A DNA stretch of 64,000 bases, taken from assembly GCF_902804485.1 (NCBI RefSeq), contig NZ_CADCST010000044.1:310-64309 (forward strand), given 5' to 3'. Made by a program: the position numbers and the translations under genes. The notes beneath the pieces are model-generated. The model was not told the origin of the DNA. It did no database searches and worked only from the letters and a program-made list of their open reading frames with translations. Of this stretch, positions 19,158 through 26,875 are shown one piece after another (position 1 is the first letter of the stretch; each line of letters opens with the position of its first letter). This DNA comes from Flavobacterium collinsii. GTDB lineage: Bacteria; Bacteroidota; Bacteroidia; Flavobacteriales; Flavobacteriaceae.

Positions 19158-20084
19158 TTACTCCAGAAAAATGATATTCCGTTTTAAACCATCAAATTTG
19201 GTTCTTTTGATAGGGGAATTCTTAAAAACTAATCGAAAAGTTTCTTCGGTAATTTCGATCCAATCCTTTTTTGAAAAAGAAAGTAGTTCAGGATTGGGAT
19301 TAAATAAAGGTTCGGAATGCGGTTTTGAGAATCGATTCCAAGGACAAACGTCCTGACAGGTATCACAACCAAACATCCATTCATCAAATTTGCCTTTCAT
19401 TTCAAAAGGAATATTTTCTTTGAGTTCTATGGTGTAATACGAGATACATTTGCTTCCGTCTACTACGTGAGGAGCAACTATTGCCTGTGTTGGACAAGCA
19501 TCAATACAAGCGGTACAAGATCCGCAATGATCTGTTGTGGCATGATCATATTCCAATTCTAAATCAAGAATAAGTTCTGCAATAAAATAAAAAGATCCTA
19601 CTTTCTGAGTCAGCAGGTTTCCGCTTTTACCAATCCAGCCCAGTCCGCTTTTTGCTGCCCAGGCCCGATCTAAAACGGGTGCTGAATCAACAAAAGCCCG
19701 GCCTGATACTTCGCCAATATTTTCCTGAATCGAGTGTAAAAATTCCTTTAATTTCTCTTTAATAACAAAATGATAATCCTGACCGTAAGCATATTTTGAA
19801 ATTTTAAAGCTTTCTTCGGTCTGAGTTTCTGTTGGATAATAATTTAGTAAAAGCGACACTACGCTCTTGGCATCATCTACTAACAAAGTAGGATCCAAAC
19901 GTTTGTCAAAATAGTTTTCCATATACCCCATTTGCCCATGATGGTTGTTATTTAACCATTTTTCAAGACGCGGTGCCTCCTCTTCCAGAAATCCTGCTTT
20001 GGATATTCCACAAGAAAGAAAACCAAGCCTCTTGGCTTCAGCTTTTATAAATTTTGAATAGGTCTCTTTAGAATTGATTGTCAT
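19158..20084 (-). CDS. queG: Epoxyqueuosine reductase
   Basis: QueG reduces epoxyqueuosine to queuosine, the last step of queuosine synthesis at the tRNA wobble position, using cobalamin and two 4Fe-4S clusters. The 308 residues match the family length. Two ferredoxin-like motifs are visible: [12 protein letters not shown] near residues 185-197 and [11 protein letters not shown] near 238-249. The conserved [11 protein letters not shown] segment lies before them. The ATG at 20084 overlaps the stop of the upstream P450 gene by 4 bp (ATGA), so translation is probably coupled. It is the last gene of a ruvB-P450-queG run. Confidence 0.95.
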   Translation of the reverse strand: MTINSKETYSKFIKAEAKRLGFLSCGISKAGFLEEEAPRLEKWLNNNHHGQMGYMENYFDKRLDPTLLVDDAKSVVSLLLNYYPTETQTEESFKISKYAYGQDYHFVIKEKLKEFLHSIQENIGEVSGRAFVDSAPVLDRAWAAKSGLGWIGKSGNLLTQKVGSFYFIAELILDLELEYDHATTDHCGSCTACIDACPTQAIVAPHVVDGSKCISYYTIELKENIPFEMKGKFDEWMFGCDTCQDVCPWNRFSKPHSEPLFNPNPELLSFSKKDWIEITEETFRLVFKNSPIKRTKFDGLKRNIIFLE

Positions 20085-21427
20085 CTTTTAGAGAATAAAA
20101 CTTCTATTCCAACAGGTTTTAAAGTAATTAACGGATTGAATTGAACCGTATCAGTCTCCGATTTAATTACATATTTTTTTACAATATGAGCCACAGTAAG
20201 GCACATTTCATAGATCGCAAATCCGGCTCCAATACACATTCTTGGTCCGGCTCCAAAAGGATAAAAATATTGCATGGAGTGTTTCTTCTGTTCTCCCAGA
20301 AAGCGTTCCGGAATAAATTCCTCCGGGTTTTCCCAATATTTAGGGTTTCGATGCAACTCATAAAAAGAAACTCCAATTAAAGTTCCTTTTTTTAAATGAT
20401 ACGATCCAATGGTATCGTCTTCAACATTTTGTCTGTCTGTAATCCAGGCAGGTGGATACAAACGCATTGATTCATTTATAACAGCATTCAGATAAGTCAT
20501 CTGCTGCAATTGTTCTACCACGTTCTCTGTTTGCGATTCTATTTCCAGGATTTCATTCAGCACTTTCTGCTGCACTTCCAAATTTCTTCCTAAAAGGTAC
20601 AGTGTAAAAGTTAATGCATTTGCAGTGGTTTCGTGTCCGGCAATAAAAAGAACTTTAATTTCATCTATCAATTGCTTTACCGACATTCCTTCACCAGTAT
20701 CTTCATAACGGGTTTCCAAAAGCAACTGAAGCAAATCGTTTACTTCTTCTCCTGAAGTGTTTCGATCCTCGATAATTTCCTGAATAATTCGATTGTTCTC
20801 TTCAGCCAGTTCAAGATGTTTTGTAACCTGACCGCTTATCGAAAACCACCACGCTTTGTGCGGAAGCCGAATTTCTTTGATTAAAAAGTTCTGAACTTCT
20901 TCAATAATAAATTTTATACGATTTAATTTTTCTTCAGAAACCGAGAGATGAAACAGCGACTTGGCCACTACATTAAATGCCAGCTGGCTCATAACAGGAA
21001 AAAGATCAATGGGTTTTTCCTCTACTATTTCCTTTAGCTCTGAAACAATCGTTTTGTTCATGTTCATGACCAACTGATTCATCTTTTGCTTGTGAAATGC
21101 AGGCTGAATCAGCCGTCTTTGTTTCAGCCAGAATTCACCATCAACAGTCAAAAGTCCTTTTCCTAAGTATTTTGAAAGGTAAACAGACTGAAATTTAGAT
21201 TTGTGATAGTTCTTCTGATTTTTCTGTAAAATATGTTGGGCAATCTCATTATCACGTGATAAAATTAAATGCTTAGACCGTCCTATTTTTAGTGAAAAGG
21301 AATCCCCAAACTGATCAAAATATCTTTTATGGTAAGGAATAGGGTTTTTACGCACTCCTTCGGCATCCAAAAAGAACCTAACGATCGATAGCTTGTTCGG
21401 GTACTTGTATTTTTTATTTTCAGACAT
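20081..21427 (-). CDS. Cytochrome P450
   Basis: This 448-residue soluble P450 lacks a membrane anchor. The I-helix oxygen-activation motif AGHETTA lies near residue 262-268. The K-helix ExxR is ESMR near 316-319, followed by PPAW. The heme-binding loop [14 protein letters not shown] lies near 392-405, with Cys as the proximal ligand. The family inserts one oxygen atom from O2 into organic substrates using external electron donors. No ferredoxin or reductase gene is adjacent, so the redox partner is encoded elsewhere. The general look is that of bacterial CYP102/CYP4-like class enzymes; the substrate cannot be told. It starts 11 bp after ruvB and overlaps queG by 4 bp, which suggests one transcript rather than a shared pathway. 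Confidence 0.93.
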   Translation of the reverse strand: MSENKKYKYPNKLSIVRFFLDAEGVRKNPIPYHKRYFDQFGDSFSLKIGRSKHLILSRDNEIAQHILQKNQKNYHKSKFQSVYLSKYLGKGLLTVDGEFWLKQRRLIQPAFHKQKMNQLVMNMNKTIVSELKEIVEEKPIDLFPVMSQLAFNVVAKSLFHLSVSEEKLNRIKFIIEEVQNFLIKEIRLPHKAWWFSISGQVTKHLELAEENNRIIQEIIEDRNTSGEEVNDLLQLLLETRYEDTGEGMSVKQLIDEIKVLFIAGHETTANALTFTLYLLGRNLEVQQKVLNEILEIESQTENVVEQLQQMTYLNAVINESMRLYPPAWITDRQNVEDDTIGSYHLKKGTLIGVSFYELHRNPKYWENPEEFIPERFLGEQKKHSMQYFYPFGAGPRMCIGAGFAIYEMCLTVAHIVKKYVIKSETDTVQFNPLITLKPVGIEVLFSKR

Positions 21428-21438
21428 GTCTAACAGGA

Positions 21439-22461
21439 TTAAAACAATCCGCCCTGAATGTTGGTGTTTATTTTTCCTAAATGTTTATACGCTTTATCTG
21501 TGACCTCACGTCCGCGTGGCGTACGCATAATGAATCCTTCCTGAATTAAAAAGGGTTCGTAGACTTCTTCAATGGTTTCACTGCTCTCAGAGACAGCGGT
21601 CGCCAAAGTAGAAAGCCCTACCGGTCCTCCTTTAAATTTATTAATGATGGTCAACAGAATTTTATTATCCATTTCATCCAATCCGTGCGCATCGACATTT
21701 AGAGCTTTTAGGGCATAACGTGCAATTTCGATGTCTATAGTTCCATTCCCCTTTATTTGTGCAAAATCACGAACTCTTCGCAATAATGCATTCGCAATAC
21801 GAGGCGTCCCACGGCTTCTGCCGGCTATTTCGATAGCGGCATCTAATGAAATGGGCATTTTAAGTATAGAAGAACTTCTTTCGACAATTGTCGTCAAAAG
21901 TTCAGTAGTATAATATTGTAAACGAGATGAAATTCCAAAACGGGCTCGCATTGGAGCCGTCAATAATCCCGAACGCGTTGTAGCTCCTATCAGAGTAAAA
22001 GGATTCAGATTGATTTGCACTGTTCTGGCATTCGGACCGGATTCAATCATAATATCTATTTTGAAATCCTCCATAGCCGAGTATAAATATTCTTCGACAA
22101 TAGGACTCAAACGATGGATCTCATCAATAAACAGAACATCTCTTTCGTCAAGATTGGTAAGCAATCCTGCCAGATCTCCCGGTTTATCCAGAACGGGTCC
22201 CGAAGTAATTTTAATTCCCACTTCAAGCTCATTGGCCAGGATATTAGCCAAAGTAGTTTTACCTAATCCCGGAGGCCCGTGAAAAAGGGCATGATCGAGT
22301 GCTTCACCACGCTGATTAGCCGCAGCAACAAAAATCTTTAGGTTCTCTAAAACCTGATCTTGTCCTGCAAAATCATCAAATGACAGCGGACGCAATCTTT
22401 TTTCAAGATCTAATTCTTCCGGATTGTATCCTTTTGTGGTGGGATCTAAGTTTTCATTCAT
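21439..22461 (-). CDS. ruvB: Holliday junction branch migration ATPase RuvB
   Basis: This 340-residue AAA+ motor pairs with RuvA to drive branch migration of Holliday junctions during recombination and repair. Walker A is GPPGLGKTT near residue 64-72, Walker B with sensor context is FIDEIHR, sensor 1 is GATTR, and the arginine-finger region is [13 protein letters not shown]. The C-terminal winged-helix DNA-binding domain includes PRGREVT. Length is normal. It heads a tight minus-strand run with the P450 and queG. A 12-copy heptamer repeat begins 66 bp upstream of its start. Confidence 0.97.
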   Translation of the reverse strand: MNENLDPTTKGYNPEELDLEKRLRPLSFDDFAGQDQVLENLKIFVAAANQRGEALDHALFHGPPGLGKTTLANILANELEVGIKITSGPVLDKPGDLAGLLTNLDERDVLFIDEIHRLSPIVEEYLYSAMEDFKIDIMIESGPNARTVQINLNPFTLIGATTRSGLLTAPMRARFGISSRLQYYTTELLTTIVERSSSILKMPISLDAAIEIAGRSRGTPRIANALLRRVRDFAQIKGNGTIDIEIARYALKALNVDAHGLDEMDNKILLTIINKFKGGPVGLSTLATAVSESSETIEEVYEPFLIQEGFIMRTPRGREVTDKAYKHLGKINTNIQGGLF

Positions 22462-22465
22462 TTTA

Positions 22466-22473
22466 CAAAGATA
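22466..22473 (-). promoter_or_regulatory. Possible -7 box directly upstream of ruvB
   Basis: The minus strand reads TATCTTTG, a match to TAnnTTTG, ending only 4 bp before the ruvB ATG. If used, the transcript would start at or next to the ATG and be leaderless. No -33 TTTG is found at the usual distance, so this is a weak call. Confidence 0.25.
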
Positions 22474-22526
22474 GACAAAGAAATCAGTTTGTAAAACAGT
22501 TAAATTTCAAATAAAAAATTCCAAAT

Positions 22527-22609
22527 TCTATACTCTATACTCTATACTCTATACTCTATACTCTATACTCTATACTCTATACTCTATACTCTATACTCTA
22601 TACTCTATA
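22527..22609. repeat. Heptamer tandem repeat (TCTATAC)n, about 11.9 copies
   Basis: Eleven perfect TCTATAC units run from 22527 to 22603, followed by a partial unit TCTATA to 22609. The array is intergenic, 66 bp upstream of the ruvB start and 68 bp downstream of the membrane-protein stop. Perfect short repeats of this kind change length by replication slippage. Confidence 0.97.
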
Positions 22610-22627
22610 ACATTCCTTTGTCGGATT

Positions 22628-22658
22628 AATGGCGAACAACCCGATGTTATCCGCCATT
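22628..22658. terminator. Weak hairpin downstream of the sigma operon
   Basis: AATGGCG (22628-22634) and CGCCATT (22652-22658) are perfect inverted arms 19-49 bp past the stop of the membrane-protein gene. No T-run follows directly, so termination is uncertain. Confidence 0.3.
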
Positions 22659-22676
22659 TGATTTCCAATACTCTTT

Positions 22677-23246
22677 TTAAGAAATGTTTTTTAAGAAGTC
22701 TAAGAGCTTTACTTCCTTCTTAATGATTCTTATCATCAATAGCCCGAACAACAGTAAGAAACCAAAACCACTACATACGATATAAAGGTAAAAGCCGCTG
22801 GAGAAATTTTCTTTAAAAATGGGTAAAAGGAATGTAAAACCGGCAATATAGGTCAGGTAAATTATGGGGGTAAAAATATAGTGGATTTTTTTTCTCCATT
22901 GATAAAACTGCTGTGTCTGTTTACTATATTCAATTAAGGGAACATCTGTTTTTAAATGCTCTAATTTTTCTGCACTAATCCACTCTAAAACGATACGAAA
23001 TACGAGCATTGTAATCATAATCCCCAATCCAAAACTAAATAATGTTTGCTTATAAGCCCCTACCCAAATATAATAAGAGATTAGTATGATCGAAGTTAAA
23101 CTCAAAATTGCTCTGGTCCAAAAATGGTTGCGTTTAATTTTTTTTGTATGCGCCTCCGCTTTGTTAATAATATCAGTGGCAGCTGGTTTTGTATTGGATT
23201 CTGCTTGCTGATCCCAAATATTTTGTAATTCTTCAAATGTTTTCAT
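22677..23246 (-). CDS. Small membrane protein encoded with an ECF sigma factor
   Basis: About 189 residues from the ATG at 23246; an ATG at 23255 is also possible. The N-terminal ~45 residues are soluble (MKTFEELQNIWDQQ), followed by four hydrophobic helices near 45-65, 68-90, 125-148 and 152-175. The gene overlaps the end of the ECF sigma gene by 14-23 bp, so the two are translationally coupled. Position and topology (cytoplasmic N-terminus plus membrane helices) suggest an anti-sigma factor or a sigma-linked membrane sensor. I see no zinc-binding HxxxCxxC anti-sigma motif, so that role is inferred only from context. Confidence 0.8.
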   Translation of the reverse strand: MKTFEELQNIWDQQAESNTKPAATDIINKAEAHTKKIKRNHFWTRAILSLTSIILISYYIWVGAYKQTLFSFGLGIMITMLVFRIVLEWISAEKLEHLKTDVPLIEYSKQTQQFYQWRKKIHYIFTPIIYLTYIAGFTFLLPIFKENFSSGFYLYIVCSGFGFLLLFGLLMIRIIKKEVKLLDFLKNIS

Positions 23247-23727
23247 TTTGTACACATTGCGTTAAACTTTTTTTAATTCGATGGATTCTAACCCGAAGTG
23301 TTTCTTCGGTTATCCCGATTACTTCTGATATTTCCGGATATTCTATACCGTCTAAGGTCATCAGAATGATCATTTTGTTGGTCTCTTCAAGCTTTTGTAT
23401 ACATTGATACATTTGCTGAAGTTGTTCTTCTTTTTCGTTTGAATAGGTTTCTGAAGCAACCTGAGGAAGAACATCTGCCCTGATTTCTTTCCTGGAAGAA
23501 GATTTGCGTAAATAGAGAAGACATGTATTTACTGTAATCCTATAAATCCAGGTACTAATACTCGATTCATTTCGGAATGTATCTAAATTTTCCCATACTT
23601 TTATGAAAATTTCCTGAGCTGCATCTGATGCTAATGCAACATCTCCACAAAAATAACCCTTGCACAAACGAAACACTTTATTGTAATGTTTGTTGTATAT
23701 CTCGTTAAATTGTTCTCTTTTAATCAC
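23233..23727 (-). CDS. ECF-type RNA polymerase sigma factor
   Basis: This 164-residue protein has the two sigma70 domains of the ECF group. Region 2 spans about residues 8-75 (YNKVFRLC, DAAQEIFIKVWENL, ISTWIYRITVN). Region 4 spans about 105-160 (MILMTLDGIEYPEISEVIGI and VRIHRIKKSL as the -35-binding helix-turn-helix). It starts with GTG at 23727, 1 bp after the stop of the upstream alpha/beta hydrolase gene, and overlaps the downstream membrane-protein gene. The sigma factor thus sits in the middle of a three-gene operon. Such sigmas usually respond to envelope or nutrient signals; the signal here is unknown. Confidence 0.93.
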   Translation of the reverse strand: MIKREQFNEIYNKHYNKVFRLCKGYFCGDVALASDAAQEIFIKVWENLDTFRNESSISTWIYRITVNTCLLYLRKSSSRKEIRADVLPQVASETYSNEKEEQLQQMYQCIQKLEETNKMIILMTLDGIEYPEISEVIGITEETLRVRIHRIKKSLTQCVQNENI

Positions 23728-23728
23728 C

Positions 23729-24565
23729 CTACTTTATTTCTGATTTTACTTTTTCCATAAACCACTCCGGTTGATCATACATTACAAAATGAGCTGAGTT
23801 TGCTGCGTAATAAATTTTAACAGACGGCAGATTTTCATATTGAGCGGTATACGTTTTTTGTACTGTAGCAAGATCCGGATTTGTTGCTGCTAAAATTACT
23901 ACCGGAATTTTAATTTTGGCTATTTCTTTGCGTAAATCTAAATTAAGCATATCAATATAACCGTATACATAAGTTTTTCTGTCCGCAACATTCATCCACT
24001 CGTTGATTGTTTTTTGCTTTTCTTTGTTCAGGCACATGTATGAAGTTGTCTGAGAATTCATGGCATTGAATGTCTTTTGATCCATAGCCAGCATCATTTT
24101 GCTTTGCGGATTGTCATGCGGAATAACTTCTCCTTTGTAATTGGGAATCATTAAAGCTGCACTTGCAGGTAAGGCATCAACGATAATCACTTTTTTGAAC
24201 AAATTGGTTTCTTCAGAGGCCAGCCACAAACTTAAAGTCCCTCCCAGACTGTGACCAATTAATGTCGCTTTCTTTAGCTTTTTGGTCTTTACATAGGAAA
24301 TAATTTGATCCTTTATTGTAGAAAACCATGGGCTTTCAATTGGAGGAACATTACCAAATCCTGCAAAAGTAAAAATGTGGCATTCGTAATTTTTAGATAG
24401 TTCGGCTACGGTTTCATTCCACACTTCTCCTGTACAGCCAAAACCAGGAAATAATAACACAGGTGCTCCTTTACCTTTTACATCGACCTTAAAGGCAGTT
24501 TGAGAAAAAACAGATTTTGAAATAAGAAGCATTAACACGACAAGTAAAATTGATTTAGTTTTCAT
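23729..24565 (-). CDS. Exported alpha/beta hydrolase
   Basis: About 278 residues from the ATG at 24565. A longer frame from a GTG at 24601 exists but would put charged residues before the signal peptide. MKTKSILLVVLMLLISKSVFSQ is a clear Sec signal peptide. The hydrolase fold shows the oxyanion segment LFPGFGCTGEVW, the nucleophile elbow GHSLGG near residue 105, an acid-strand region VVILAATNPD and a likely catalytic His in NSAHFVMYDQPEWF. It is most like soluble ester or amide hydrolases; the substrate is unknown. It is first in an operon with an ECF sigma factor and a membrane protein, so it may be both target and partner of that sigma system. Confidence 0.88.
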   Translation of the reverse strand: MKTKSILLVVLMLLISKSVFSQTAFKVDVKGKGAPVLLFPGFGCTGEVWNETVAELSKNYECHIFTFAGFGNVPPIESPWFSTIKDQIISYVKTKKLKKATLIGHSLGGTLSLWLASEETNLFKKVIIVDALPASAALMIPNYKGEVIPHDNPQSKMMLAMDQKTFNAMNSQTTSYMCLNKEKQKTINEWMNVADRKTYVYGYIDMLNLDLRKEIAKIKIPVVILAATNPDLATVQKTYTAQYENLPSVKIYYAANSAHFVMYDQPEWFMEKVKSEIK

Positions 24566-24745
24566 AATGTTTAATTTTTTAAAGTTTCTCTTTTGATGCA
24601 CTGCTATACTATTTGTTACCTCAAAAAATACTTTTTTTTAAAATTATTTTCAAGCACTTAAAAAACAACAACTTAAAAAACAATATTTAGCGATCCTTTT
24701 GCTTAACAAAAGGACTCGTTTTGTTTTGTTTTTAAAATCCCTACT

Positions 24746-26176
24746 TTATTTGATTTCTTTCAGAATACTTTCTGCAACTTTATTATAGTCATTATTGTAA
24801 TGGTGTGAGCCTGGCAACTCAATTGTTTTAATCCCCGATTCTGAAAACTTGTTGCGGGTTGCAGCATCTTCTTCATCTCCAAAAAAGCAAATCGGATTAT
24901 AGGATTTAACTTTTTTTGTTTCAGAAATCACATCATAAGTATCACTTGAACTTTCCATACTCAGCATGTCTGCAATATGAATTTCAAAATCTGCTTTCAC
25001 ATCAGGGGACAATAAATACAGCCCTTTTAATTTTTCTTTTAATGCTTCTGAAAAATTACCCGCAGCAAATGGAATTACAGAAGCTCCAAAGGAATACCCC
25101 GCAAGTATAAATGTTTTTCTATCCCATTGTTGTAAATAATGTTCAACAGCTTTAGCTATTGCATTCGAAGTCTCGCCAGGAGTTTTTGCATTCCAAAAGT
25201 ACTTCTGGGCATCCAATCCTATTACTGCGATTCCCTTCTCTGCCAAAGCTTCACCAACAGATTGGTCAAAACTTGTCCATCCTCCATCCCCTGAAATTAA
25301 AAAGGCAATGGGCAAAGCTTCGTCTTTATTTTTTGTCGGAATCAATGTTAACGGCATTTCAAAAGGCAAAGGTGTCAAATGTTGTTCTTTAAGTAAAGAA
25401 TTTTGTTGCGATTTCTGTTCGCTATAGGTTGGTGCATTTAAAATTTCCCTGAACGCATCAATAAACTGTGGTAACCAATTTTTAGTAACAGAAAATCCAT
25501 GTCCCACTTTGAGCAATGTAATTAATTTTCCCTGCTTCATGCCTTCCATATATTTTTTTGTGTCGGCATAATTACAAACCTGATCTGTAGTTCCCTGAAG
25601 CACGATAAAAGGAGCCGATAATTTTTCTGTTTTTTCAAGAAAATAAGCTTTCCCTTCTTTTAAAACATGTGAAGTCAGTCCCGCACCATCACATAAAGTC
25701 CTGTCCGTTTCTATATCAGGACAGAAACCCAAGGCAATGGCTCCGCTAAAAGTATTGGCAGGCGCTTGAGCCAGCATTCCATAAATTAAAGTTGCTCCCG
25801 AAGAATATCCGGCCAATATTGGCTTTAGATATTGTTTCATCTTTATCTTTTTTTGCAGTAGCAGACTAAGCTCTTCAAAATCTCCAGCCGGGTAATAGCA
25901 TTTTGATTTTTCTTTTTTTATTTCCTTAAAATAATGCTGAATATCAATACCCGCTACCACAGCACCCTGATCGGCAATGTTTTTAGCCATTTCAACAACA
26001 CCACTATTCCATCCCCCATCCCCTGACACAAACAATACAACCGCAATCGGTTCTGTTTTAGGTTTATATATCATGACTTTACCAAATGCTCCAACCCTTA
26101 TCGTGTCTGCTGTTAAAGCAAAAGCATTAGTACTAAAAATAAAAAACGATAGAAGAAGTGTTATGATTTTGTTCAT
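24746..26176 (-). CDS. Two-domain VirJ/AcvB-like hydrolase
   Basis: This 476-residue protein has a signal peptide (ending near ALTAD) and two tandem VirJ-type alpha/beta hydrolase domains. Each opens with SGDGGW (residues near 50 and 285). Each has a GxSxG nucleophile elbow (GYSSGAT near 122, GYSFGAS near 360) and a late His (VGHGFS and GSHHYNNDY). In Agrobacterium and related Proteobacteria, AcvB hydrolyses lysyl-phosphatidylglycerol in the periplasm, and acvB (atvA) lies next to an mprF homologue (lpiA). Here mprF is two genes upstream on the same strand, so the same role is likely. Both halves keep their catalytic Ser and His, suggesting two active sites. It begins 28 bp after the DUF998 gene. 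Confidence 0.85.
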   Translation of the reverse strand: MNKIITLLLSFFIFSTNAFALTADTIRVGAFGKVMIYKPKTEPIAVVLFVSGDGGWNSGVVEMAKNIADQGAVVAGIDIQHYFKEIKKEKSKCYYPAGDFEELSLLLQKKIKMKQYLKPILAGYSSGATLIYGMLAQAPANTFSGAIALGFCPDIETDRTLCDGAGLTSHVLKEGKAYFLEKTEKLSAPFIVLQGTTDQVCNYADTKKYMEGMKQGKLITLLKVGHGFSVTKNWLPQFIDAFREILNAPTYSEQKSQQNSLLKEQHLTPLPFEMPLTLIPTKNKDEALPIAFLISGDGGWTSFDQSVGEALAEKGIAVIGLDAQKYFWNAKTPGETSNAIAKAVEHYLQQWDRKTFILAGYSFGASVIPFAAGNFSEALKEKLKGLYLLSPDVKADFEIHIADMLSMESSSDTYDVISETKKVKSYNPICFFGDEEDAATRNKFSESGIKTIELPGSHHYNNDYNKVAESILKEIK

Positions 26177-26204
26177 TTGAATTATTTTTTAACATTACGA
26201 AATC

Positions 26205-26867
26205 TTAAACTATAGTACTCTTATTATACATTATGATCGAAACTGAAATAAAATAAACATAAAGATTCAGCAAAAAAAGCCTTTGCCACAACCCTTTGTA
26301 CGAAGCTATTAAAGCCCCTGTATCCGAAGAGAAATGAATATCAAATAATAACATGGTAATACTTCCAATGATAAAAACGATCCACGAAAAATAATAAAAA
26401 CGAGGATTATTCTCTTTTGAAATTACTTTACACATCATTAAAGGCAATAACAAAGCAGCAACAATTCCTATACCACCAACAATATTGTGTAAAAGATATG
26501 AAAGTGACTTTTTGCCGTCTATTAGGTCTGCTTTAAATAACCCCGAGCCAATCCCCTCTCCTAACCCGTAGACTATAATTAGTAAAGAAGCAATCATTAC
26601 TTCTATACGGTCTTCATCAAACGCCCTTTTAAAAATGACTCCAAAAAAAATAAATACGATCCCAATTACTATCCACCATATCGAAATTGCTCCTGAAACC
26701 GGACTCACTGTTGCTCCCAAAGTACTAATAGTATTCTGTAACTGACTATATCCCCGATAATATCTTCCTAATAAAAATAACACCATAAAATCAGAAATAC
26801 AGGTAATAATACAGACTATTGCCATGATCCTAATCCAATTTACCCGTCCTATTCTCCTCGATTTCAT
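26205..26867 (-). CDS. DUF998-family integral membrane protein
   Basis: This 220-residue protein has about six transmembrane helices. It shows the DUF998 hallmarks: an early RYYRGYSQLQNTIS segment after the first helix and a long Gly-containing helix pair (GLGEGIGSGLF). No catalytic residues can be named. It lies 8 bp downstream of mprF and 28 bp upstream of the VirJ/AcvB gene, so it should be cotranscribed with both. An auxiliary role in lipid modification or sensing in the membrane is inferred from this position only. Confidence 0.8.
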   Translation of the reverse strand: MKSRRIGRVNWIRIMAIVCIITCISDFMVLFLLGRYYRGYSQLQNTISTLGATVSPVSGAISIWWIVIGIVFIFFGVIFKRAFDEDRIEVMIASLLIIVYGLGEGIGSGLFKADLIDGKKSLSYLLHNIVGGIGIVAALLLPLMMCKVISKENNPRFYYFSWIVFIIGSITMLLFDIHFSSDTGALIASYKGLWQRLFLLNLYVYFISVSIIMYNKSTIV

Positions 26868-26875
26868 ATTCTCTT

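Noticed and set aside
22527..22609. Heptamer array as CRISPR or origin iterons
   Set aside because: Units are contiguous without spacers and not next to dnaA, a rep gene or AT-rich unwinding features.
23729..24601. GTG start at 24601 for the exported hydrolase
   Set aside because: It would place 12 mostly polar residues before a complete signal peptide; the ATG at 24565 fits better.
24695..24713. CCTTTTG/CAAAAGG hairpin as terminator of the VirJ/AcvB gene
   Set aside because: The stem is short and has no T-run directly after it on the minus strand.
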